From: Candidatus Thiomargarita nelsonii
GTDB taxonomy: Bacteria > Pseudomonadota > Gammaproteobacteria > Beggiatoales > Beggiatoaceae
DNA: 38,686 nt
NCBI GenBank assembly: GCA_000785145.2
Contig: JSZA02000239.1
Location: 1 to 38,686, forward strand
Direction of reading: 5' to 3'
The translations under genes were made by a program, and so were the position numbers. Under the pieces are notes generated by a model, which saw nothing but the letters and a program-made list of their open reading frames with translations, was not told where the DNA came from and ran no database searches. Shown piece after piece: positions 24,301 to 35,100 of the stretch (position 1 is the stretch's first letter; every line of letters starts with the position of its first letter).

Positions 24301-26092
24301 TGGACAAGTTATTTTTAACTTACCATCTCAACCTTATAAAGTGCGTGCTGACTACCTCGGACAACAATTCTGGTCCCAAGAATTCGCTGGAAACGACATA
24401 GACATAATTATACCCATGGGAGAAGTTGAAATAACCGTATTAGCCAACAATATTGGAATCGAAGGCGTTACCGTATATCTCTTTAATAGCGCACAAACCT
24501 ATTTAGGAGAAAACGCAATAACCGATATTAACGGCATTGCCGCATTCACCTTACCAGCAGGAGAATATCTATATCGGGCGGACTACCAAAACAACCAATA
24601 TTGGAGCGAAACGGCTACCGTAATTGCAGACAACCTCAACACCTTTAATATAAATACGGGCGGTAGCACATTTGCCTTAAACGTAACAGGCTTAGCAGGT
24701 GTTAAATGCTACGTCTTTGATGAAAACGATGCTTACATAGGCATAAACGCGATAACAGACCAAAACGGCATAGTCAACTTCGACTTAAGTGACGGCGTTT
24801 ACCAAATCAGAATAGACTACTTAGGATACCAATTCTGGAGTGAAATGGTCACACTCCCCGAAGTCACCACCGCCGAATTGCTCATCCCACACCAAACAGT
24901 GACAATCGACGTACTGGGAGAATACCAAACGCCAGAGCCTATGGCAGGCATCAAAGTTTACCTATTCACAGAAAACGGCAACTACCTCAGCCAATACCAA
25001 TTTACCGATGAAAATGGACAAATAAACTTTGACTTACCAGAAAAAGCCTATAAAGTTAGAGCCGACTACCTACAAGCCCAACACTGGAGCCTACCCTTTA
25101 CATGGGAAAATACAGGCATCCTTATTCAAATGGGGCAAACCGACATAACCGTCATAGGCAGTGGCAACCCCTTACCCAATATCAAAGTCTATGTATTCAG
25201 CCCATCAGGTAGCTACTTGGGCATAAATCAAACCACATCAGAAGAGGGCATTGTAGAAATTATCTTGCCCCAAGGAGAATACAAATTCCGTGCGAATTAT
25301 CAAGGTAGCCAATTCTGGAGTGATATTTCAAATATTGCTAGCGGAGTCACGACAGATATTACGATAGATACTGGCGGGGGAGCGTTTGCCTTTACACTAT
25401 TAAAAGATGTGGACATACCCATGTCTGACGTAAAATGCTATGTTTTCAATGAAAGTGGCACATATCTTGGGCTATCAGGCAATACCAACTCCCAAGGAGA
25501 AATCGAATTTGACTTATCGGCTGGCAACTATAAAATTCGGGTAGATTATTTGGGCTATCAGTTTTGGAGTCCAATCTACACATTACCTGAGACGACTGCT
25601 GCTACCTTAACCATCGATCATCAGGATGTGACTATTGATGTTATGGGAGAGGATTTTCCGCTGACAGGGATTAAAGTATATCTATTTTCAAGTAGCGGCT
25701 CTTATTTGGGACAATCACAATACACTGATACAAATGGACAAGTTACCTTTAATCTGCCCGTGAGGAGTTATAAAGTGCGTGTTGACTATTTGGGTGGACA
25801 ATATTGGTCAGCCGATTTTCAATCTGAGAATGTATCGGTTGTTATTTCTCATGGACAGGTTGTTGTGCATACGACCCAAAATGGACAAGACATAGAAAAT
25901 GCGAGAGTTTATGTTTTTTCTGCCACGAACTCGTATTTAGGCGAAAATGCCAACACTGACTCGACTGGTAGAGTCGCATTTCTTTTGCCAGTTCAAGAAT
26001 ACAAATTTCGCGTATATTTTGGTGGTAGCCAGTATTGGAGTGAAGTGGTTAATGTGACTGGTGAGATTGAGGTTGAAGTCGTGATGGATTAA
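21299..26092 (+). CDS. 1597-aa secreted surface protein with eleven GIKVYLF-type repeats
   Basis: An N-terminal signal sequence (MKKFYIILLIIIGLQINIAT) precedes CARDB/Ig-like sandwiches. At about 442-531 there is a cadherin/putative-Ig domain (FIPDRTTPENQQISFLIKAS). At about 531-581 are thrombospondin type 3-like calcium loops (DSDGDGMLDNCE; DFDNDGITDLEE). At about 582-719 there is a lamin-tail-like domain (IIINEADIQTNENQKFIELY). From about 723 to the end come eleven repeats of about 80 residues, each with GIKVYLF..GSYLGQ..LTD..G.V.F.LP...YKFRADYLGGQYWS, prealbumin/CarboxypepD_reg-like folds. No sortase, GlyGly-CTERM or autotransporter domain is visible. It is third in the operon with the rhodanese-like and transglutaminase-like genes, which may modify it. 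A piece of it is duplicated at 3281-3665. Its exact function is unknown; an adhesin or sheath component is plausible. Confidence 0.75.
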   Translation: MKKFYIILLIIIGLQINIATKAAQEGLCAVVKIEIKQELTLERQAFDAHIRINNGLTNLQLENLKINVIFTDENGDAVHATSDPNDTTALFYINIDTLEGIDDINGNGTIPPSSSADIHWLIIPAPGTGGTIPSGTLYHIGATLEYNLGGEQHTTQITPDYIFVKPQPLLTLDYFLPQQVYGDDAFTPEIEVPVPYTLGVRIKNDGHGIARQLKIESAQPRIVENELGLLIGFEIISSSVNNQPTNPSLLIDFGDIEANKTAVGRWQMITTLSGEFTEFNADFTHADELGGELTSLIQATNTHFLEKDVLVDLPGRDNIRDFLAKDGDILRVYESHGLDTEVNNESNNANLQLENQNTYNITAPVTAGFLYLKLSEPQVGTKAIKQIIRSDGKVLSHHNVWLSKTRQENNEWEYFIKLFDSNTTGQYQITLETATQGPQAPVLQFIPDRTTPENQQISFLIKASDPNGTTPTLSATNLPSGAQLIIQNEGEAYFDWTPVKGQAGNYDITFTASDGTLETSQTARIIVYSSEEDSDGDGMLDNCEMQYFGNLERDGRSDFDNDGITDLEECLNGTDPTQQIPDIIINEADIQTNENQKFIELYDGGFGNTPLNGLKIVLFEGELEQTYATFDLDGLTTDANGYFIIGGSEITNANIMVSESNWLADGTNAIALYMGNNNLLNALVYGTEEINDENTTQSIGLCESDYEQMAPTPGITNNCLIETIVTVTTDEPTPLEGIKVYLFNATGSYTGTHALTDTNGQAHFADIQTGEYKFRIDYLGAHFWTEIVNLPETTVIDKIIAHETIQIQIDAAVTNLEGIKVYLFSATNAYLGQYALTDTIGKVTFYLPVGQTYLFRADILGGQYWSELIEIGGINTVTMAIGGGTLLVQLTDSPDQILENVKIYLFSEAGTYLGIYQISDTNGEVTFAVPPGTFKLRADYLGYQWWSEPVLVTTDTTIEIPIDQAPVSVTVTGNGPMEGLKVYLFTPTGSYLGQNQLTDETGQVIFNLPSQPYKVRADYLGQQFWSQEFAGNDIDIIIPMGEVEITVLANNIGIEGVTVYLFNSAQTYLGENAITDINGIAAFTLPAGEYLYRADYQNNQYWSETATVIADNLNTFNINTGGSTFALNVTGLAGVKCYVFDENDAYIGINAITDQNGIVNFDLSDGVYQIRIDYLGYQFWSEMVTLPEVTTAELLIPHQTVTIDVLGEYQTPEPMAGIKVYLFTENGNYLSQYQFTDENGQINFDLPEKAYKVRADYLQAQHWSLPFTWENTGILIQMGQTDITVIGSGNPLPNIKVYVFSPSGSYLGINQTTSEEGIVEIILPQGEYKFRANYQGSQFWSDISNIASGVTTDITIDTGGGAFAFTLLKDVDIPMSDVKCYVFNESGTYLGLSGNTNSQGEIEFDLSAGNYKIRVDYLGYQFWSPIYTLPETTAATLTIDHQDVTIDVMGEDFPLTGIKVYLFSSSGSYLGQSQYTDTNGQVTFNLPVRSYKVRVDYLGGQYWSADFQSENVSVVISHGQVVVHTTQNGQDIENARVYVFSATNSYLGENANTDSTGRVAFLLPVQEYKFRVYFGGSQYWSEVVNVTGEIEVEVVMD

Positions 26093-26105
26093 TTTTATGG
26101 TTGCC

Positions 26106-26122
26106 CTTAACTTAATGGTATT
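26106..26122 (-). repeat. Solo terminal inverted repeat of the 145-bp MITE
   Basis: CTTAACTTAATGGTATT matches the right end of the MITE at 7641-7785 at 16 of 17 bases. No left end is nearby. It is a remnant between the surface-protein gene and the Rhs gene. Confidence 0.6.
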
Positions 26123-26188
26123 GACGCCTTGCACTCCCAATACAAAAAAAATAGAAAAACAGGAAAAAAAAACAGGAAAACTAAAACC

Positions 26189-29100
26189 ATGAAAAATAGA
26201 CTCAACATATTAACAATAGCAACCTTTTTAATAAGCTTATCAATACAAGCAGAAACGCTTCATACAATCCCCGCCGGCGGCAATTGGGATGAGCCAGCTA
26301 CCTGGGAAGAAGCCCGTGTGCCCCTCGAAACCGATGAAGTAGAAATTAATGGACACGTATATCTTAATATTGATACGACTATTTATGGATTAATTATTAA
26401 CTCAGATAGTATCTTAGAAAGAACAGTCTCATCTGGCGAAAAAACCCTAACCATCAATGGCAACGTACTCAACAACGGCACCCTTCAAAATTACAACGCT
26501 TACATTGGAACTGACCATCGCTACATACTAACTCTCAATATTGATGGCAACCTAACCAACAACGGCATTTGGCGCAACTACCAACTCAACCTCACCGCGC
26601 CTGATAGCGTTATTGTCAACGGCACTACCACAATAGAATCGTCTCAAATAAATTTTAGTGCCCAAAATATCGAAATCACCCAACAAAATTTCCCAGGTGA
26701 CGTAGAATTTCAACATACAAACGTAAACTTAACCATACCTGACAACACCGTTACTTTTGCCAAAAATGTTACCGGACAAAATGTGACCATCACAGGTACT
26801 GGAGCCCTCACCCTCAACTTCACCGGCGAAAGCACCATATCAGCCGTTTTCGATGGCAATATCACTCAACTAAACTTTTCAGGCGATAACCAAAACATCC
26901 CTGGCACCTTCAATGCCACAGACGAAATCAATTTATCTGGCACCAACCAAACCTTTTCTGGTACCTTCACAGCAGCCCAAATAACCATAGCTGGCACTGG
27001 CAAAAAATCCATCACAACTGACACCACCCTCAATGGCAACCTAATCATTGAAGAAAGTGCGATCTTAGAAAGAACAGTCTTATCCGGCGAAAAAACCCTA
27101 ACCATCAATGGCGACATACTCAACAACGGAACTATTCAAAATTACAACGCTTACATTGGAACTGACCATCGCTACATACTAACTCTCAATATTGATGGCA
27201 ACATAACCAACAATGGTGTTTGGCGCAACTACAGCACCAACATCACCTGGTTCCCCATAGAAAATGCCCAACACTACGAATTTCGCATTACAGATGGTGA
27301 ATGGAACGACCCCATTATCGTCACCAACACCTTATACGAAATCTCAAACTACCTCCACAACCCCGAATTACAAGACACCAACTACGACTGGCAAGTACGC
27401 GCCATTGTCAATGAAACACCCACAGACTGGTCAGAAACCAAACACATTATCCAACACTACCATGTTGCCTGGAAAATAAACCCAACAACCTACGCCTTTG
27501 GCATCATAGAGCCTGGCAACCAATCACCAGCCCAAGCATTTACCCTAACAAACACCGGTAACTTAGAACTAAATATCAACACAATTGAACTAACCGGAAC
27601 AAATGCTGCCGAATTCAACATCAGCGATGAAGACTGCCAAACAGTTACCCCAAAAAACCACTGCACCATCAACATCGTCTTCGCGCCCGTCACCACTGGT
27701 GGCAAAACCGCACTTTTAAACATCACATCCAACGCCCCCCAACCCCTAGAAATCACACTCACAGGCGGCGGAATTCCCGGCACAGCTACACTCATAGCCC
27801 CTTCCGGCATAATTAACATTAACGACCCCACTTTCTCCTGGTACGCCGTTGAAACCGCAACACTCTACCGTTTCAACCTCAACGACACCACACAAGAATA
27901 CACCCCAGAACAAGTCGCCTGCCCCGACGGCACTGGCACCTGTACAATTAATTTAGACACCCCACTACCCGAAGGAAATGCCCACTGGAAAGTACAAACA
28001 GCCAACGACACCGGTGACGGCTTCTGGAGTGTTACACTCAACTTTCAAATAGAAACCCTGCCCGGCACCCTACAATTCTCTGCCGCCAACTTCAACGTCA
28101 ACGAAAATGAAACCACAATCACCCTCACCGTTAATCGCACCAACGGTCGTATCGGCGCCATTTCCGTAGACTACACCACCACCGATGACACAGCCACTGC
28201 CGGCAACGACTACATCGCCACCTCCGGCACCCTCAACTGGGCACACAACGAAACCGAATCAAAAACCATCACCGTCACCCTGATTGACGACGAAATAGTA
28301 GAAAGCGACGAAACCTTTATAGCCAGCTTAGGCAATATCACAGGCGGTGCCATCTTAGGCACTCGAAACACCGCCACAATCACCCTAACTGAAAATGATG
28401 TCACTGGACCAGAAATCAGTAACATTCAATATCAAGGAATCCCCCTACTCGATGGTGCAACGCTAACACATTCAGGTACTTTGAGCCTAACCGCAACCGA
28501 TTCCGCCAACATTGGTCGCGTAGACATCTTGATAGACAACACCTTCTACCAAAGAGACAACAACGGCTCAACACAATACAATATTCACTTATCACTCACA
28601 GAAATCGCAGACGGCACACACACGCTTACTATAAAAGCCTACGACACCTTAGGCAATATAACCTCAACCAACCTTCAAATAAACATCGCTTTAGCACCCC
28701 CAGCCGCTCCCACGATCACACAACCCCTGAACGGCACAATTACCAACCAAGCCCAAATTACCGTTAAAGGCTCCGCAGAAAAAGGCAGTGAAGTACTACT
28801 ATATCGTGGCGGAACACAAATAGGCGAACCACTCACACTCGACAACCAAAACCGCTTCACAGGTACGCTCGCCCTACAAGAAGGCCAAAACAACCTACAA
28901 GCTGCTGCCCAAAATCGAGGCGGGCTCGGACCACAAACTAATAATATAACGATCACACGAGACAGCACCATACCCAACCCACCCAACGCCTTAACCGCTT
29001 ACGCCCGCGAAAATGGCCAAGTACACCTTACATGGCAAGCACAACCTAACATAAACGGCTACGACATCTATCGCGCCACAAGCACATTCACAAGCACAAC

Positions 29101-32100
29101 ACAAGCCCAAAAAATCAACGCAGAACTGATTACTGGCACCCAATTCGACGACCTCGTACCCAGCGAAGCCCTTTACTATTACCGCGTACTCAGCATCAAC
29201 GATGCCGGCACCGAAAGCGCATTATCCAACGAAGTCAGCGTCGGAGCCGACCTCACACCGCCTCGCGCCACACAGATTGAATACACACCACAAGGCACCC
29301 TAACGCAAGGTCGCATCAACCTCACGATCACCATCAGCGAACCCCTGCTGACTACGCCTTTTCTAAGCATTGTCCCAGACGGCGGCATTCCGATTTCTGT
29401 TGAACTCACCCTAATCACAGAAACCCAATACCAAGGGCACTTTGAAATCACCGACTTAACAAAATCGGGCACCGCTTATGCCGTCTTCTCAGCCAGAGAC
29501 TTAGCCGGAAACCGTGGCACCGAAATAGACGCAGGCGCAATCCTTCAAATTGACAGCGACGGACCATTTGTAACTCAACTAACACTCACACCAAATGAAC
29601 CCATTCGTAACGATCCGCCCGCAACATTAGAAATAGAAATCACATTAAATGAAGTCCCAGCGACTGAACCAGCACTTTTCTATGTACTATCAGGCGCAGA
29701 ACCCGTTGCCGTCACATTAACTCAACAAAGTGCCCTCATTTGGACAGCACAATTCACGCTACCAGCGAATGCCGGCTCTCCAGAAACAGAAAATCTACTA
29801 TTCCTATTCCAAGCAGAAGATGAATTGGGCAATATAGGCACTGAAATTCAAGGAAAAAATGAATTTCAAATTTATCAAGGCGACTTACCACCGCTACCTG
29901 TACCTCAAAATCTTACAGCGACAGCCCTCCCCGGCGGACAAATACAACTCACATGGGAAACCGTAGAAGGTGCCGCAGAATATCAACTTTATCGTCAAGC
30001 CCCTGGCGAAACTGAACTTTCTGCCTATCAACGCCATGCGAATAATGAAATAACCGAAACGACGACTATAGATGGCTTATACCAGTACGCCGTTGCCAGC
30101 GTGCGCCAAGCCAACGCCCAAGAAGCCCTCAGTGCCTACAGCAACATTGTCCAAGTCACCGCCGACTCCATCGCGCCTGAAGCCCCCACCAATTTACAAC
30201 TAGAATTAGTCGGCGCAGGCATCCAAGCCACATGGCAAAAGCCCCTCGGAGAAACGGAACTCACATATAAATTATACCGTTCCACGACTGAAACGCTTGG
30301 CTCGCCACTCAAAACCGACATTACAGAACTCAAAGCCACAGATCAGGCACCATCTGAAGACGCACATTATTATGCCGTGACAGCCCTTGATGCCGCTGGA
30401 AATGAATCAGTCGGCTCAGAATTTGCCTACTTAAACTTTGAATTATTATCAGTAGCCACTTTAGAAGTGACTCAAAACGGCGACAACTTACCTGTTATAA
30501 CTTGGAGTCATCCCACCTCAACCGAATTTGACCTCTATTTAGATAACCTCAAAATCAACACCCTTTCTGACACCCAATACACTGACACTGGCTACTCGCC
30601 TCTGACAGAACGCACCTATTCGCTTGTCGCCCGAGACAACCAAAGTGCAGAAAGCCCTAAACGTACAATCGTTTTGCCCGCACTCTCTATCCAATTACAC
30701 AACGAAGCACCCTTACAAAGGGGACAATTTAACACCTTACATTATAAAATCAGGAATCATGCCGCGCAAAGCGTAACGGATATAAAAATTCAAATCGAAT
30801 TGGGTGGCAGCCATACCGTTCGATCAGAAACCTTTGCCTTATTGGGCTTTGAACAACGAAATATTGAAATGGTTATCGGAGGTTACGCCGACTTAGCCGA
30901 CTTAACTCCCCTCGTGACGACCCTAGAAATTCGCCCAGAAACAGGAGAAGTAGCACAAATCATTCGTCAGACAGAACTCGACGTGATAGAAGGCAGTAGC
31001 TTAAGAGTCAGTTTGCAAACCCAAGACTTTATCAGAGGTTCCGAAGGTCAGATCAAATTCAACATTGAAAATACCAGTGCCATTGACATTGAAATTCTCA
31101 CAAATGACATTGAATTTCAACTATTGGATGAAGATGAAAACGTACTCACCGTACAAACCTTTAAACAAAAACTGGGACGTGGCATTGTCACCCTATCAAA
31201 TGGACAAACAGTCGCACGTATACCGGCAGGCGGGTATTTTGAATCCCAATGGCTGGCTATACCGGTTCCAGCATCAGCATCTTATGAAATCAAATTACAA
31301 CTCAACATTCAACAAATTCATTATCATTTAGGCGAGACTGAAACGGTCAGTCTTCAAGGTTTTTCTAGGAGACAATCGCTGTCCTTAGTGGACACGACGT
31401 ATTTTGGAGAACTCATCAGCATCACGCCAGAAACCTCTTATGGTAATGAACCCGTGATTATTACAGGGCGTGCTGTAGCGCGTTCGACAAGTCAAATTTT
31501 ACCTTTAGTCCCACTAAAAATAGTTATCAGTTTAAGAGGCTTTGAACGCACTTATGACGTTTATACCGATAAAACCGGCATTTTTTCCTACACTTTCAAT
31601 CCACTAGAAAAAGAATCGGGCCTTTATAAAGTATCAGTACTCCATCCCGCTTTGACTGAGCGACCAGAACAAAGTGAATTTATAATTCAACGGCTATATT
31701 TAGGGCAGGGTGCCACAGAATATCAAATTGACTTACAAATTCCTTTTGATTATGAAAAATCCATTTCGGTGCCCGTTGCAGCAGGAGCAGAAAGCGAAGG
31801 TCATAATATACGTTTAGTTTATGAAGCCATTGACCAGCCGTTAGGAGAATTGCCAACCGGTGTGACAATCACCCTTGGAAATGCTTTACCGATTTTGGAA
31901 GCCGGTAGTGAAGCTCAATTGAACTTTAGCATAAAAGCGGATAATACGGCAGAACCGACAGGGCACTTAGTTTTAAAAGTATTAAGTGATGAAAGGGAGT
32001 TAGGTTCTGTTTTAGTCAATTATCAATTTTCTGATGCGGCACCAGCACTCTTTTATTCGCCTAGTTTTATTGAAACCGGAGTCGGTTTAGGCGAAACAGT

Positions 32101-35100
32101 GACTGAAACCTTACGCTTTGAAAATAAAGGCTTAGCAGCCTTGAATTCATTACAGGTTGAATTACTTGAAACGGATGGCTCGCCAGCACCGGGCTGGATT
32201 TTTGTCACAACAAAAAAATTGGGCACTTTAGCAATCGGCGAATCGCGTGAGATTCAGATAATGGCTTCGCCTTCAGCGGGTGAAGGTGTTTATGAATTTT
32301 TAGTGCGTGCGAGCAGTGATAATTATGCGACGACAGATATTCTAGTCTTTGTGGCAGTCACACAATCGGGTATCGGAAGCGTTTTATTTAAGCTTGAAGA
32401 TATTTATACGGCAACTTTGGATGCAGAAGAGAATGTGATTGAAGGCTTAGCCGGTGCAAAAATTCGGGTTCAAAATGATCCCGTTTTTACCCTTGATGAA
32501 ACCCTGACGACGGACGAAAACGGTGAAGCTTTATTTGAAAACTTACCCGCTGGACGCTACAAATTTAGAGCCAGTGCGCCAAATCATCAAGAAATAACAG
32601 GGCGTTTTCAAATAAAGCCTGGCATCACCGTTTCTGAGCGAGTTTTCTTAGACTATAATTTAATCACCTTTGAATGGTCAGTCACAGAGATTCCGTTAGA
32701 GGATCGCTATGAAATTAATTTGGACGCGACTTATGAAACTCAAGTGCCAGCACCAGTGGTTTTATGGGAACCTTTAATCGTTAATTTACCTTCAATGGTA
32801 CCTGGTGAAGTGTTTTATGGTGAATTGAGTTTGACAAATTATGGATTAGTTCGGGCTTATAATTTAAATTTCCGTTTGCCTAATGATCAATATTTTAAAT
32901 ATGAATGGTTAGCCGCTTTGCCAGAGAGTTTGGAAGCAAATCAACGTGTTGTCATTCCTTATCGGGTGACCGCATTAAGTTCTTTTAACCCTGAAGGGGG
33001 TGAAAGTGGTGGTGGTTGTGGTGGTTATTCAAATGCGGCGACAGTTGATTTGAATTATGTTTGTGCGAATGGTGATGAGGAGGAAGATTCGGCAAGCAGT
33101 CATTTTGTGGGTGGGGGAGGTTGTGGTTTTTGGTATCCGTTTGAGTCGGTAGGAGGTGGTATTCATGGTGTGTTTGGCTATAACGCGCAAATGGGTATTC
33201 TTGCGGATAGTTCTATTTCTTCGGCAGCGTTTTCTTTGGATGAGGATTGTGTTCCGTTGCCTGAGCGTGATGAGTGTTCTCTTGAGACAGTTGATAGTCG
33301 GGTTCCGGTGGGGAGTTCAATAAATACTCGTCGGCGGGAGTTTACCGATAGTGTAACGGATTTATTTGTTAAAGTGCCTGGGGGTGTTGTTTCGGCTAGG
33401 CGTAAGTTTTTTGAGAATGAATGGCATTTTGTGGGTTTTGAGCCCTTAGGTTTTGAATTTAATAATGTCACGGGTAATGTTTTTTCAATTGAAAGGAACG
33501 GAGTGGTTTATCACTGGGGTGGGTCGGTTTTTGCTCATGAAAATTTTAAGTTTATTCAATCGGATAGCGGTTTTGAGTGGCATAATCAAAAAGGTGATTG
33601 GGAACTTTATGATGTTGATGGGCACTTGTTGAGTTTTGGTAATCGTAAGGGTACAATTGCGACTTTGGTTTATTCGGGTGAAGTGGTGACGGGGGTTTCG
33701 GGTGGTAATGGTCAGGCATTGTGGCTTGAGTATGCGGGAGAGTTTTTGACTTCAGTTAGGGATTCTGCTGGACATGAGGTTGTGTATAATTATGTGGATG
33801 GTCGTTTGAGTTCGGTGACAGATGTGTTGGGGGGTGTGACTCAGTATGCGTATGATGAAGATGGTCATTTGATTCAGAAGGTGAATTCTGCTGGGAAAAC
33901 GACAATTATTGAGTATGATGAGGATAAGGGTTTTCCGGTTGGGAGTTCTTTGGGTTCTGCTCGTTTTGGTTTTGATTATGAGTTTGATAAGAATACGGGA
34001 ACGTATTATGGTCGTATTGTGAGTGATTCTGGGAAGCTGAAGGAGGTTTGGTCTGATCAGGATGGGAAGACGACACGGGTTGATGTGAATGGTGTGACGG
34101 TTAAGTTGTTTTCGAGGGAAGGCGGTTATTTGTCGATTGAGGATGTTGAGAGGGGTATTACGCGGCGTTATGATAGGCGAGAGAATTTGGTTGAGGTTAT
34201 TTATTCGGATGCGTCGAGTGTGTCGTTTGAGTATGAGCCTGTTTTTTATCAGTTGACTAAGGTGACGGATCGCCGAGATTTTGTGACGACTTATTCGTAT
34301 GATGGGGTTGGGAATCTTTTGGAGATGCGATCTGCGGTTGGTACTGATGCTGAGAAAGGGGTTAGTTTTGCTTATGATGGTGAGAATCGTTTAATTTCTA
34401 TGACGTTTGAGGGTGGTGCTGAGACTGAGGAAACGACAAACAGTTGGACTTATGATAATAATGATAATGTAACGTCGGTAACTGATCCTGAAGGTGGAGT
34501 GGTAGAGTATTTGTCGTCTGATGCGATGGGTAATCCTTTGGAGTTAAGGGATAAGCGGGGTTTTGTTTGGGGTTTTGATTATGATGCTCAGGGGAATTTG
34601 TTGTCTATGAGTGATCCTTTGGATCAGGTGAGTTCGTTTGAGTTTGATAATGTTGGGAATACGACGGCGGTGATTGATGCGGCGGGTAATCGGACGGAGT
34701 TGTCGTATGATGAGCATAATAATTTAGTTCAGACGCTTGATGCGTTGGGTAATGTGAGTTCGATTGTTTATAATTCGGATCAGTTGCCGGTTGAGGTGGT
34801 TGATGCGTTGGGGCGTGGTTCTTTGGGTGAGTATGATGCTTCGGGGCGTTTGGTGCGTGAGGTTGATGGTGCTGGAAATGAGACGGTTTCGGTTTTTGAT
34901 GAGGGTAATTTGAATTTGCCGATGGAGACTGAGTTTCCAAGCTTTAGTCAGCGTTTTGATTATGATGAGTTGCAGCGCTTGGTTAGGGAAACGTCGGTTT
35001 TACCGGCTAGGAACGAGTTTGAAGAGGAGAGGCTTTATTCTGTCGATTTTGTGTATGATGTGGCTGGAAATGTGGTGAGCCAGACGGATGAAGAAGGAAA

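Noticed and set aside
21299..26092. Diversity-generating retroelement with a variable repeat in the surface protein and a template at 3281
   Set aside because: No reverse transcriptase is in the window, and the copy differs by scattered changes and not by adenine-specific substitutions.
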